Positions 47,153 to 60,500 are shown, numbered from the stretch's first letter. The stretch is DNA of 64,000 nucleotides from Cryphonectria parasitica EP155 (GCF_011745365.1 NW_024468912.1:2418001-2482000), one strand, 5' to 3'. Numbers and translations are program-made. The notes: generated by a model from the sequence alone, not told the origin.

Positions 47153-50100
47153 ATGCTAGCTTTCCTTTTCCAATATTCAGCTACCTTTTCCTAAGCATTT
47201 TCAATATTCTTCTGTAGTTCCTATGAATTTTCACTTGCTGAATAATCTTTCTACTTAATAAGATATTTCCTTGTATTATCTATACTTTTATATCTAAGGA
47301 TTTTTTCTACTTTATATTCTAGTTTATTATTTTCTACTTCTGCTATATTATTTATTAATATTTTTTATATTGCTAGTTTCAGTAATAAGATATGGAAAAC
47401 TAAGTATATTCTTATTTTATAAAATAATGCTAACTTATAATTAATTGAGAAGATTTATTATAAGATTTTAAATAATTCCAACTTTTTATAATTAAGTTTA
47501 TTGCTGAATCTAATTATTTTAATATTTTTTCGAAGTAGATAAGCCTTATTTCCTTTCTATAGAATTGGTTTTTCAATTCTTTTAGAGTTTATATAATATG
47601 CTATTTGTTTCTGAATGAATTATAATTCTAATCGGAATTTTTTCTAAACTTTCTTAATTTTCTTAACTCTTTTATCTGCAGCTTCTGCATCTGCTTTTAG
47701 TAGTATCTTATAATAAGCTATTAGATTATATTTATAGAGTATAAAGAATAGCAATTTCTTTATTATACTTATATCTGCGCTATTATAAGCAAACTGTGCA
47801 AGAAGCAATAGATTAATTCAGTTATTCTATTTCTGATTAATATAGTATTATAGATATTATTTAATAACTTGATTTATTCTTTTCATTTATTCATCTGTTT
47901 ATAAGTAAAATATTATAAACATTCTGTAGTATATTTCAAGCTATTTTATAAGCAAAGTTCAAAACTTCGAGTTAAACTTTCTATTTCTATCAGAGATTAC
48001 TTTCTCTAGCATGCTATAATTAGCAATAATTATTCTAAGGAATATATATACAAGTTCCTCTACTATATTGCTTTTCTTATAAAGAAGAAAATAAGCATAC
48101 TTACTCAGTTTATAAATCACTACTAGAATGCTATTATATTATATCTTAATTAAGAATTCTTATAAGAAGAGTAGCTTGATAATAAAGTTTAAACTAATAA
48201 ATTGCTAAATAGTTATAAATACTAATAAGGAATACAATAGTTTATAAAGCTTATATCTTTCTGCTTTATTCTTTTTGCAGCTATTATATTATTATAAAAT
48301 GTTTTCAATTCTTTTTCTAAAGCTTAATAGATTTTAATATCTTCTAATATATTTATAGATTGCTCTAATTCTCTGATATCTATATACTGATATACTATAT
48401 ATATTCTTAATATAATTATCTTATTTATCTGGAATTATTAATTCTAGATTCTTTTCTAAGAATCTTATTCTAAGAGCAGTATTCAGTTCTTTATATGCAT
48501 AAACGAAATTTTCTAATTTATCTTAAGTAAAGATATTCTATATATTCGAAGAGTTTGCATCTCAATAATCTAATCTTCTGCTAAGAGCATCTGCTTATTC
48601 ATTCTCTAAGCCTTTGCAGTATATAATCTTGAAATCGAATTATAAGAAGAATTCTGCTTATCTAACTTATTGCTTATTCAAAATCTTAATTATTATAAAT
48701 ATAATCAGATTCTTATAATTCAAATAAACTATAATCGAATATTATATACTAATGAAATAATATTACTACTTCTCGAAAGCTTTTATTATTGCTATGAGTT
48801 TCTAATTAGGAATTCTGTAATTGATTTCCGAGCTATTCAACTTCTTTAAGAAGTTGCTTATAATCCTTAAATACTCTTAATCATTTCGCTAGCTAAGTTA
48901 TTCTTCGAATATATATTCTAATGCATTAGTTTTAACTTCAAAGAGTTTATAAGGATTTGCTTTATATAGAATTAGCTCTAAGATAATATACTTGATAATC
49001 TTATCGAAAGCTTCTTATGCTTTAAGAATCTACTTAAAGAGCTGCTTTCTTTTAATAAGATTTGTAAGAGAATATGCAATCTAGCTGTAGTTCTTAATAA
49101 ACTGCTTATAGAAGTTAATATATTCAAGAAAAAATCTAATATCTCTAATATTCTTAGGAACTGGCTAATTCCTAACAGCTTCTATCTTGTTTTTCTATAG
49201 CTTAATATATTCTAGCTTGATTATAAATCCAAGATAATTAACTTTTTGTATATAAAAGTAATTCTTTGCAGATTCTATAAGGAGTTTTGCATCTTAAAGC
49301 GTTTGCAATACTATTTCTATATATTTCTTATATTCTTCAAGTATTCAAGAGTAGATAAGAATATTATCAAAATAAGCAATAATGAACTGATTCAGATGCT
49401 TATATAGAATATAATTGATCATTTCCTGAAATGAAGCTAGAGTATTCATTAGATTAAAGAGCATAACCAAATATTCGTAGTATTCATAGCATATTCTGAA
49501 AGTAGTTTTTCATTCTTTTTCTTTCTTTATTCTAATTAAATTATAAGCTTCTTTCAGATTCAGAACTGTAAATCACTATACTCCTTGCAATCTATCTTAT
49601 AATTCCTTAATAAGTAGCAACGAGTATTAGTTCTTAATTATAATATTATTGAATTGCTTGTAATTAATATATAGCTTAAGCTTGCTGTTTTTCTTAGATA
49701 TAAATAGAATAGAATATTCTGCTAATAATTGCAATAATTATATATATTCTTTCTTAAGATTCTCATTAAGATATTTCCTAAGTATTTCTAGCTATGCTTT
49801 GTTTAGTCTGTAAATAGGGAAGAATTTGAATTATTTTCCTTCTTATAGTAAGATTTCGTAATTATATAAGCTATATTCTAGCAATTCTATATTCAATTCT
49901 TTCTGGAACAGTTTCTTGAATTTATAATATTCTTATAATATGTTCGCAAGTATTGATTCTGATCTCTGTACTGTTTCTGCTATTTAAAGAAATAGTAGAT
50001 ACTATTAAGCATGCTTCTTTTCATTCGTTATTTTTAGCAACGTTTTTAAGAGCCTTAAGCATTCGCTCCGAGCTGGACTGAGCGCTCAAGAGCCTAGTTT

Positions 50101-50153
50101 CGAGGTTTTTTCCGTATAAGTTCATAATTCATATTCTGAAGCTTTTCCTTATT
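47149..50153 (-). pseudogene. K pol (protease-RT linker to chromodomain)
   Basis: Minus-strand pol with chromodomain at about 47390-47149, integrase, RNase H and RT (box near 49365-49340 reads YFDNILIYS, one Asp lost). RIP-type stops throughout. Compared with A2 the sequence is colinear up to the TTATT at which G entered. Confidence 0.72.
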
Positions 50154-50614
50154 TGTTATAACCCATTCAACATACAGATCACGAAAACAAGTCACGAGTA
50201 ACAAGAACTAGGTATTAAGAATCCAACGTTCTGACAAAGCATTGATTACATAACCCAGGGTTAGGGTTGTAAAGAAGGGAGGATCGTTAAGCTCGCTAGC
50301 GATCCCAACGAGCTTCACACCTTGGATCGCTAGACTCGCCAGCAATCTCAACGAGCCGTACTGAAGAGCTGGATATATATATAAGAACACGTTCATTACC
50401 ATTAGATGGATTCAGTATATAGCTCTTTAGTTGTTAATCTAAGTATCAGATTACTCTTTCTTACTCTGATAGCTCCAAAAGCAATGAATACTTATATCGC
50501 TTATTAGGATTTGTATGATTCCGTATTCAAGAACTTGATATTCTGATATTGCTCTTGTTAGTATAAACTTCTCGTATACTTAGGAATCTTCGGATTGCTG
50601 CAGTGCTTATTACA
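50154..50614 (+). repeat. Element G 5' LTR
   Basis: 461 bp, TGTTATAACCC to CTTATTACA. TATA-like ATATATATATAA at 50373-50384. About 45 bp downstream lies AGTTGTTAA (50429-50437), the complement of the element's primer-binding region. Contains the GATCGCTAGACTCGCC block (one or two units). The 64-codon minus frame at 50208-50402 is inside the LTR and is not a gene. Confidence 0.88.
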
Positions 50615-50630
50615 TTTTAACAACTCTTGT
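50615..50630 (+). promoter_or_regulatory. Element G primer-binding region, likely self-priming
   Basis: The sequence after the LTR is TTTTAACAACTCTTGTTC, without the TGG expected for a tRNA-primed site. TTAACAACT at 50617-50625 is the exact complement of AGTTGTTAA at 50429-50437 in the LTR, close to where transcription should start. That is the arrangement of Tf1-type self-primed elements. The following CTTG-TT-CAAG forms a short inverted repeat. Confidence 0.5.
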
Positions 50631-50639
50631 TCAAGAACG

Positions 50640-51720
50640 GTTTAGTATTATCCCTTTGAGCAATATAGAATACGATAGCTTCTCTAGGAATCCCTTTATC
50701 CTTGCGCACTCCTACTTAGAAAGAACTGGTTAACTAGATGTATTAGCTTATTCAGTATATTCAGAATCTGCACAAATAATAGCAGGCTCAGAGCGCTATT
50801 ATCGCTAACTAACAAGCTTAGCTAGCTTAATAAGCTTAGCAGATGCAGTTTACTTCTGCAATTATCAGTAGCACTGGAAAAGCATACAAGATGAATAAGC
50901 TTGCTATATATAATAGCAATCAAAAGATACTGTATAGATTCCTTATCTACTGCAGAGTGTATTTTCTGCATTACAAAACTTAGTTTACTAAGGAATTTGA
51001 GAAAGTTATTCTTGCAGGAACTCATTTCGAAAAGAATGCTTTTATCTAGTATAAGCTTTCTCTATGCAATTACTTAGAGCATTAGAATAATTCTGATATG
51101 CATATTCAGATTACTAAGAATATGTTTAATTCTTTTGAAAGCTTTAAAAAAGCTTTTAAGAAAATCTTTAATAATTTCAATAAAGAATGTATTATAGCTT
51201 AGCAGCTTATAAATCTTAAGCAAACTAAATTAGCTTCTGCTTATATAATTAGATTTAAGCAATTCTTAGTATAATTTCTATAGGAAGATAAGAATCTTAT
51301 AAAGCATTATTACAAGGGATTTAAGAATAATATTAAAAATGAAATCTTCAAGCAGAATTAGCTGAAGAACTTTGCAATATTCTCTAATTAAGCTATCTGC
51401 ATTAATAACTATCTATATAAACAATAGATAGAGAAATTTAAGAAGAAAGAAAGCTAAACTTAAAGATTTCTAGCTAATATAAGCAAGAAACTTCAAAATA
51501 AGAATAGCAGTTAATATAGCAGTATAGCTTAAAGCAGTACTATATACGCTAGTTTCATAGAACTTAATATAGCTAATAAATAATATAGCAAAAAGAACAA
51601 TATTACTTGCTATAATTATAATAAATAAGAATATATAGCATATAACTGCTATTAATTTCGGAAAAATAAATAGCAATTAGTTTAGAAAGAATGCTAGATG
51701 AATATTGCTTAGCAATAGAA
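50640..51720 (+). pseudogene. G gag
   Basis: Plus-strand capsid gene of family A. The Q-rich N-terminal region is at about 50690-50850 and the PF03732-like centre at about 51130-51400. The zinc knuckle near 51615-51655 reads CYNYNK, stop, EYIAYNC, so the second Cys and the His are both Tyr. Minus frames at 50822-51025 and 51470-51676 are shadows. Confidence 0.7.
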
Positions 51721-54700
51721 ACTTAATTAATTAAGCAAAAATATTTCTTTGGAGTAAGTATCAGATTCTATCAATTATGAAAATCTTAGCTAGATATTCT
51801 GCTATAATAATAACTGCTTAATATATCTCTCGAGTAAGAAAGATTCAGAATAGTTCTTTCAGAAATCTAAGCATTGCAGATAAATAGTAATAGCAGAATA
51901 AGAATGTATGCTTAGCATTTCTATAAGTAGCAACTCGAATTGCTTTAATATTGTAGAATAGAGTATTCAAGCATTGGAAGAAGAGCTTAGCAATAATACT
52001 TTTCAATATTCTTTATTGCTTATATTAAGCATTATAATTAGAGATATGAATAAGGAATAGTATTCTCTTAGCTATTAATATGAATATTTAAGCAATATAG
52101 AGAATGCTTCTTAAGCAATAGAAGAATTAAGTTAAAGCAAACAACTTAGCAGCTTGCAGAAGCTTTCTGCAAACAATATACTTAATAAGCTTAAAGAAAG
52201 ATTTCTTTTTAGCATTAGATGAAATAAGAAAACAATATAAGTTAAATATCTTGTTTATGAAATAGAGCTAGAGAAGCTCTTTACTTGCATTTTCTTGCAA
52301 AATATCAAGATATAAGAAGATAAGAATTCTCGAGTTAGCTTACTTTATAATCTATATTACAAACTAGCTTGGATCTTCTGTATCTATTACAGCTGCAGAA
52401 TGCATTTCTCGGAAAAGGTATAATATGAATAGTTCCCTGTTAGAGAATTAGAATAAATTCTTTAAGCTGTTAAAGAATAGAAATTCCACTTTAGAGAGAT
52501 TCTTAACAAGCAATACTATAATGCATATATCAAGCTACTGAATAATTGCTTTATGCAATGTATAAATAAAAAGATAGAATGATAGTAGTGTAAGACAATA
52601 TTCTGTATAATTTATATTAATAATAAAGTTTGTAACTAGTATTAATAGAAGAAAGATTAGAAATAATAACAATATGAGCAAAAACAAGCTAAGAAGCTTG
52701 CTTAAGAAGCAGTAAAGCAAGCTTAGAAGAATAAGCAGTTCTTAATAAATCCAAAAGAACAGAATTATCTATAAAGAGATTGCAGATGATTAGATTGAAA
52801 TAGTTCCTATATAGAGCTTTTAAGGCAGATTATGCTTACATCAAGTTTAATATATACATTCAAGGATGCAAGTATAGCGCACTATTGAATAGTAGCGCTT
52901 AGAGAAACTTCATATCCCTATATATCATTAATTAAGCATAACTACAATAGAGATGAAAGAAATGCTCATACATTCTTAGCATCATGAAAGAACAATCTGT
53001 TGTATATAACTAAGAAGTAATTGATAAGAAAACTAATTATCTATCTATCTTGATTCAAGAATATATAACTAGAGCTTTCTTTAACATTATGAATACAGTA
53101 TAGCATAAGCTGATTATAGAACTTCTATAGCTCAAAGAGCATAATTCTTGAATCGATTAAACTACTAGCTAAATCTTATAGGAACAAGCTATATCTAGGG
53201 AGATAGTTGCAATCAATGATGCAGAATCGAAGCTAGTTATTAAAGAATATTCGGAAAAAGAAGCTTCAAACGATTTCATATATACCTTTAAGTTAGCAGA
53301 GCTAGCAGTTTAAAAAGAAAAATCTAGTAATAAGCAAACCTAAATAGTGCTAGAGCGCTAATAGATTAGCAAAATAATGGAAGCGAGACTCTTAGCAGGT
53401 TAGTTCGCTCTGGAGCAACAAGGAAAAGCTTTAGAAAGTAGATTGAGAATCTATACAGAAAAAACCTCGAAACTAGGCTCTCGAGCGCTTAGTTCAGCTC
53501 GGAGCGAATGCTTAAAGCTTTCAAAAATGTTGCTAAAAACAGCAAATGAAAAGAAGTATGCTTAATAATATCTACTGTTTCTTCAAATAGCAGAAACAGT
53601 ACAAGAATCAGAACTAATACTCGCGAATATATTACAAGAATATTATAAGTTTAAGAAACTATTTCAGAAAGAATTGGATACAGGATTACTGAAATACAGC
53701 TTATATAACTACAAGATTCTGCTATAAGAAGGGAAATAGTCCAAGTTCTTTTCTATCTATGGATTAGATAGAGCATGATTAGAGGCATTCAAGGAGTATT
53801 TCAATAAGAATCTTAAGAAAGAATATATATAATTATTGCAATTACTAGCAGAATATCCTATCTTATTTATATCTAAAAAAAATAGCAAGCTTAAGCTATG
53901 TATTAATTATAAGCAATTCAATAATATTATGATTAAGAACTGATATCCATTGCTATTTATCAAGGAATTATAAGATAGGCTGCAAGGAGCATAATAGTTT
54001 ATAATTCTAGATCTAAAAGAAGCTTATAATCTAATTAGAGTAAAAGAAGAAGAAGAATGAAAAACTGCTTTCAGAATATGCTACAAATATTATAAATATT
54101 TAGTTATATTCTTTAATTTAATAAATGCTTCAGCTTTATTCCAGGAAATAATCAATTATATTCTATATGAGTATCTAGATTAGTTTGTTATTGCTTATCT
54201 CAATAATATTCTTATTTATTCTCGAATATTGGAAGAATATAAGAAATATATGGAAATAGTATTGCAAATGCTTTAGAATGCGAAGCTTCTTGTAGAATTT
54301 GCAAAGAGCTATTTTTATATACAAAAAGTTAATTACTTCGGATTTACAATCGAGTTGGAATATATCAAGCTACAGAAAGATAAGATGAAAGCTATTAGAA
54401 ACTAGCTAATTCTCAGAAATGTTAGAAATATTAAGTTTTTCTTCAGATATATCAACTTCTATAAATAGTTTATTAAGAACTATAGCTGAATTGCATATTC
54501 TCTTATGAATTTTATCAAAAGAGATTAATCCTTCAAATGAACTTCCAAAGCATAAGAAGCCTTTGATAAGATTATTAAGTATATTACTTTAGAGCTAGTT
54601 CTATATAAAGCAGATTCCTACAAATCCTTTAAAATTGAAATCAATACATCAGAATATGCACTCAGAGAACAACTTGATCAGCAAAACAATCAAGAATATC

Positions 54701-56411
54701 TAAGAATTGTAAGCAACTTCTCAAAGAAGTTGAATAGCTTAGAAATCAACTACAGAATCTCTGATCAGAAGCTTATAATAATAGTAAAAGCTTTTAAGAA
54801 ATAGCAATACTATCTTATCAGCATATAATATTCAATTATAGTTTATTTGAATTATAAGAATCTGATTATATTTATAATAATTAAGATCTTAAATAAGCAA
54901 TAAGTTAGATAAGTAGAGTTTTTCTTACAATTCGATTTCAGAATTTTGTATTGCAAGAGCTCAGAAAATGAATAAGCAGATGCTCTCAGCAGAAGAGCAG
55001 ACTATCGAAATGCAGATTCTTCAAACATATAGAATATCTTTGCTCAAAATAAATCAGAAAATCTTATTAATATATATAGAGAACTGAATGCTGCTCTCAG
55101 AATAGGATTCTTAGAAAAGAATCCAGGATTAATAACTCCAGATGAATAAAATAATTATATCAGAAATATATACAGTATATCAGCATATAAATATCAGAGA
55201 GTTAGAATAATCTATAAATGCATTAAAAAATACTGAAATTTACTAAGCTTTAGAAAAAGAATTAAGAATATTCTGCAATAATATAATAGCTATAAGAAGA
55301 ATAAAGCAAAAAGATATAAGCTTTACAAATTACTGCATTTCTTACTAATACTTATAACTATTTAGCAATTCATTAGTTTAAACTTTATTATTAAGCTATC
55401 TTTCTTACAAGAACTCTTAATTAAGATATAATATAATAGCATTTTAATAATAATTTGCAAACTAAGCAAGTATGCTTATTTTCTTCCTTATAAGAAAAGC
55501 AGTACAGCAGAAGAACTTGCATATACATTCCTTAGAATAATCATTGCTAACTACAGCATACTAGAAGAAGTAATCTCCAATAGAAACAAAAAATTCAACT
55601 CAAAGTTTTGAACTTTACTTATAAAATAGCTCGGAATATACTACAGAATATCTATAGCATTCTATCTGCAAACAGATAAACAAACAGAAAGAATGAATCA
55701 GATTGTTGAATAATACTTTCAATACTATATTAATTAGAAATAGAATAATTAAATCAATCTATTACTTTTCATATAATTTGCTTATAATAGTATAAATACA
55801 AGTATAATAAAGAAGTTACTATTCTTCATACTCTATAAATATAATCCAACAGCTTATTACAAGATACTGCTAGAAATAGATGCAGAAGCTGCAAATAGAA
55901 GGATTAAGAAGATTAAGAAAGTTTAGAAAGAATTTTAATCAGAATTGCAATTCATTCAGAAATGAATAGCACATTATACAAACTCCAAAAGAATTGAAAA
56001 ATTAATTCTACAGAAAGGAAATAAGATCTATCTACTTTGAAAAAATATCAAAATAATCAAATTTAGCAATAAACTCGATTATAAAAAGTTGGAACTATTC
56101 AAAATCTTATAATAAATCTTCCTAATTAATTATAAATTAGTATTATCTTATAAAATAAGAATATATTCGGTTTTTTATATCTTATTATTAGAATTAGTAG
56201 CATAGAAAATATTAATAAATAATATAGCAGAAGTGAAAAACAATGAATCAGAGTATAAGATAGAGAAGATTCTTAAGTATAGAAGTATAGATAATATAAG
56301 AGAATATTTTATCAAATGAAAAGATTATTTAGCAAGCGAAAATTCTTAGAAACTGTAGAAAAACATTAAAAATGCTCAGGAAAAGATAGCTGAATATTGG
56401 AAAAGAAAAAC
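51721..56411 (+). pseudogene. G pol (protease to chromodomain), interrupted by H
   Basis: Protease near 52845-52935 with LLNSSA for LLDSGA. The protease-RT linker that is broken in J and K is intact here (53410-53440). The RT box near 54190-54220 reads AYLNNILIYSR. RNase H ends with ADALSRRADYRNADS near 54980-55020. Integrase at about 55190-56100. Chromodomain at about 56225-56411 with EYKIEKILKYRSIDNIREYF (internal), ending in WKRKTS where H is inserted; TSD TAGTA (56412-56416 and 63832-63836). Gln-type stops throughout. Confidence 0.78.
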
Positions 56412-56416
56412 TAGTA

Positions 56417-56868
56417 TGTAATGAGCACTGCAGCAATCCGAAGATTCTTAAGTATACGAAGGGTTTATGCTAACAAGAGCGGTATCAAAGTATCAAATCT
56501 TTGAATACAGAACTGTACAAGTCCTAATAAGCGATGCAAGTATTCACTGCCTTTAAAGCTACTTAGTATATGAAACTGAATACTTAGATTAACAACTAAA
56601 GAGCTATATACTGAATCCATCTAATGGAAATGAATATATCCTTATATATCCAGCTCTTCAGTACAGCTCATTGGGATTGCTGGTAAGCTTAGCAATCCAA
56701 GGTGTAAAGCTCGTTGAGATTGCTAGCGAGCTTAATAATCCTTCCTTCTTTACAACTCTAACTCTGAATTATATAATCAATGCTTTATAAGAACATTGAG
56801 TTCTTAATATCTAATCCTTATTACTTATAACTTATTTTCATAATCTGCATATTGGATGGATTATAACA
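56417..56868 (-). repeat. Element H 3' LTR
   Basis: 452 bp, TGTAATGAGC to GGATTATAACA. Single unit of the GATCGCTAGCGAG-type block. Confidence 0.9.
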
Positions 56869-56959
56869 TTATCTTCCTTTTATTAGTTATTATTCTCAAT
56901 AATCTTCTATAAGTATTCTAGCAAATCTTCGTATTCATAATCTTGCTTTCCTAATCAAG

Positions 56960-57586
56960 ATGCTGAACAGAATTAATAAAGTTGCGAAACCAAAATCCTC
57001 GAATTCTCGTTCTAACAAAAAGAAGCAGAAAAATCTCCTTCTTCAGTTCATTCTTTTAAACAGTTTCAATATGTATTCCTATTCTTATTGTAACAGTTGA
57101 GATCTGCAATCGTATATCGTTTCTCCTTACGATTCATTCTGTTGCTTGAAGTGCGTTTCCCAGAATTGCGCTAAGTGCAACGTTCTGGAACTAATGAATG
57201 CTGCTGAACTTCTTCTTATCTCTATTCAGCATTGAAAGCTGAAGAATGAAATAGAAGAGTTAGAGTTAAAATTGCTTTGATTGTATCAACAAAAGAAGAT
57301 GTGGTATAAGAGAATATCTCAAGCTATTTATTGAGATCTTAAGAATCTTGAAGAGCTTGAGAAAGAGGAAGCTAAGAAAGCTGAAGCTGAAAGGGTGCAT
57401 ATTGCTGCTGAAGTGCAGGCTGTAATAGCAGAGGAATCTGCTGTTGCAGCTAAGGATTCTTCCTTTAAAGATTTCAATTGGAATTCTGTGGATTTGAGGG
57501 GATTTGTAGTAGATTAGTTGAGCTTTCTGGAGAGTAAGATTCCTGAAGCTTCTGAATCTCGGTTTGGAACGGAGCGATTATCTTAG
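56960..57586 (+). pseudogene. H convergent accessory ORF (209 codons)
   Basis: ATG at 56960, 91 bp from the LTR edge; TAG at 57584-57586, overlapping the pol stop (TAA, minus, 57585-57583) by two bases. Five in-frame stops, four of them TGA (Trp or Arg by RIP) and one TAG. N-terminus basic (KKKQK). Cys motif SFCCLKCVSQNCAKCNV near codon 65. Coiled coil with KLKNEIEELELKLL and DLKNLEELEKEEAKKAEAER. Tail AEESAVAAKDSSFKDF, NWNSVDL, FLESKIPEASESRFG. Its spacing from both the LTR and pol equals that of the A2, J and K copies. Function unknown; the Cys pattern CC-x2-C-x4-C-x2-C suggests metal binding. Confidence 0.68.
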
Positions 57587-60500
57587 ATGCTAGCTTTCCT
57601 TTTCCAATATTCAGCTATCTTTTCCTGAGCATTTTCAATATTCTTCCGTAGTTCCCATGAGTTTTCGCTTGCTAGATAACCTTTCCACTTGATAAGGTAT
57701 TCTCTTGTATTATCTATGCTTCTATGCTTGAGAATCTTTTCTATCTCATACTCTGATTCATTGTTTTCCACTTTTATTATATTATCTATTGGTATTTCCT
57801 GTGCTGCTAATTCCAGCAGTAAAATATAGAAGATTAGATATATTCTCATCTTATAAAGTAATGCTAATTCATAATTAACTAGGAAAATCTATTGCAAGAT
57901 TTTGAATAGTTCTAACTTCTTATAATCAAGTTTATCGCTAGATTTTGTTATTTTGATATTTTTTCGAAATAGATAAACCTTATCTCTTTTTTATAGAATT
58001 AGTCTCTCAATTCTTTTGGAGTTTGCATACTGCATTATTCATTCTTGAACGAATTATAATTCTAATCGGAATTCCTTCTGAACTTTCTTAATCTTCTTAA
58101 TTCTTTTATCTGCAGCTTTTACATCTACTTCTAGTAATACTTTGTAGTAAGCTATTAGGTTGTATCCATAGAGTATAAAGAATAATGATTTCTTTATTAT
58201 GCTTATATCTGCGCTATTATAAGCAAACTGTGCAAGAGATAACAGATCAATTTAGTTATTCTGTTTCTGATTGATATAGTATTATAGATATTATTCAATA
58301 ATCTGATTCATTCTTTTTATTTATTCATCTGTTTGTAAGTAAAATGCTGTAAATATTCTGTAATATATTCTGAGCTATTTTATAAGTAAAGTTCAAAACT
58401 TTGAATTGAACTTTCTGTTTCTATTAGAGATCACTTCTTCTAGTATGCTGTAGTTAGCAATAATCATTCTGAGGAATGCATATACAAATTCCTCTGCTAT
58501 ACTGCTTTTCTTATAAAGAAGAAAATAAGCATACTTGCTCAGTTTGCAAATCACTATTAGAATGCTATTGTATTATACTTTAGTTAAGAGTTCTTGTAAG
58601 AGAGATAGCTTAATAATAAAGTTTAGATTAATGGATTGCTAAATAGTTATAAGTACTAATAAGGAATGCAGTAGTTTGTAAAGCTTGTATCTTTCTGCTT
58701 TATTCTTCTTGCAGCTATTGCATTGTTATAAAATATTCTCAATTCTTTTCCTAAGGCTTAATAGATTCCAGTATTTTTTAAGGCATTTATAAGTTACTTT
58801 GATTTCCTAATGCTTATATGCTAATGTACTATATACATTCCTAATATAGTTGTTTTGTTCATCTGAAGTTATCGATTCTGAATTCTTCTCTAAGGGTTCA
58901 ATTCTGAAAGCAGTATTCAGTTCTCTGTATGCATTGATGAGGTTTTCTGACTCATCTTGGGCGAAGATGTTCTGTATATCCGAGGAATCTGCATCTCGAT
59001 GATCTGATCTTCTGCTGAGAGTATCTGCTCGTTCGTTTTCCAAGTCTTTGCAGTATACAATCTTGAAATTGAACTGTAAAAGGAATTCTGCTTATCTAAC
59101 TTATTGTTTATTCAAAACCTTAGTTGTTATAAATGTAGTTAGATTCTTGTAATCCGAGTGAACTATGATTGGATATTGTATGCTAATGAAGTAGTATTGC
59201 TATTCCTCAAAGGCTTTTACTATTGCTATAAGCTTCTAATTAGAAATCCTGTAGTTGATTTCTGAGCTATTCAACTTCTTTGAGAAATTGCTTATAATCC
59301 TTAGACATTCTTGGTTATTTTGCTAGCTAAGTTGTTTTCCAAGTGCATATTCCGATGTATCAGTCTCAATTTTGAAGAGTTTATAGAGATTTACTTTATA
59401 TAGAACTGGCTCTGAGATAATATGCTTGATAATCTTATCAAAAGCTTCTTGTGCTTTAGAGATTCATTTGAAGAATTGCTTCTTTTTAATAAGATTTGTA
59501 AGAAGATGTGCGATCTGGCTGTAGTTTCTAATGAACTGCTTGTAGAAGTTGATATATCCAAGGAAAGACTTAATATCTCTGATATTCCTGAGAACTGGCT
59601 AATTCCTAACAGCTTCTACCTTATCTTTCTATAGCTTGATGCATCCTAGCTTAATTATAAATCCGAGATAATTAACCTTTTGTATGTAAAAGTAACTCTT
59701 TACAAGTTTCATAAAGAGTTTTGCATCTTGGAGTATTTGCAATACTGTTTCCATATATTTCTTGTATTCTTCTAATATTCGAGAGTAAATAAGAATGTTA
59801 TTAAGATAGGCAATAACGAACTGATCTAGGTATTTATGCAGAATATGATTAATCATTTCTTGAAATGAAGCTAGAGCATTTGTTAGATTAAAGAGCATAA
59901 CTAAATACTTATAATATTTATAGCATATTCTGAAAGCAGTTTTCTATTCTTCTTCTTTCTTTATTCTGATCAGATTATAAGCTTCTTTTAGATTCAGAAC
60001 TGTGAATCACTATACTCCTTGCAATCTATTTCATAGTTTCTTAATAAGTAGCAATAGATATTAATTCTTAATTATAATATCATTAAATTACTTATAATTA
60101 ATATATAGTCTGAATTTGCTATTCTTTTTGAATACAAATAGAATAAGATATTCTGCTGATAATTGCAATAATTATATATATTCTTTCTTAAGATTCTTAT
60201 CGAAATACTTCCTAAGTGCTTCTAGTTATATCTAATTCAGTCTGTAGATAAGAAAGAATTTAAGCTATTTTCCTTCTTGCAGCGAAATCTCGTAATTGTA
60301 TAAGCTGTATTCTAGCAATTCTGTATTCAATTCTTCCTGGAATAGTTTCTTAAACTTATAATATTCTTATGATATATTTGCAAGTATTAGTTCTGATTCT
60401 TGTGCTGTTTCTGCTATCTGGAGAAATAGTAGATATTATTGAGCATACTTCTTTTCATTTGTTATTTTTGAAGACCTTGAGCGTCCGCTCCGAGCTGGAG

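Larger units (their letters stand above)
45985..50153 (-). mobile_element. Element K, family A copy interrupted by G
   Basis: Inserted in J after TTATT. Contains a divergent 3' LTR (45985-46432), the best preserved convergent ORF (46523-47152) and pol from the chromodomain to the same linker position where J is broken; here G is inserted, again after TTATT (50149-50153). The gag side is outside the window. Confidence 0.75.
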
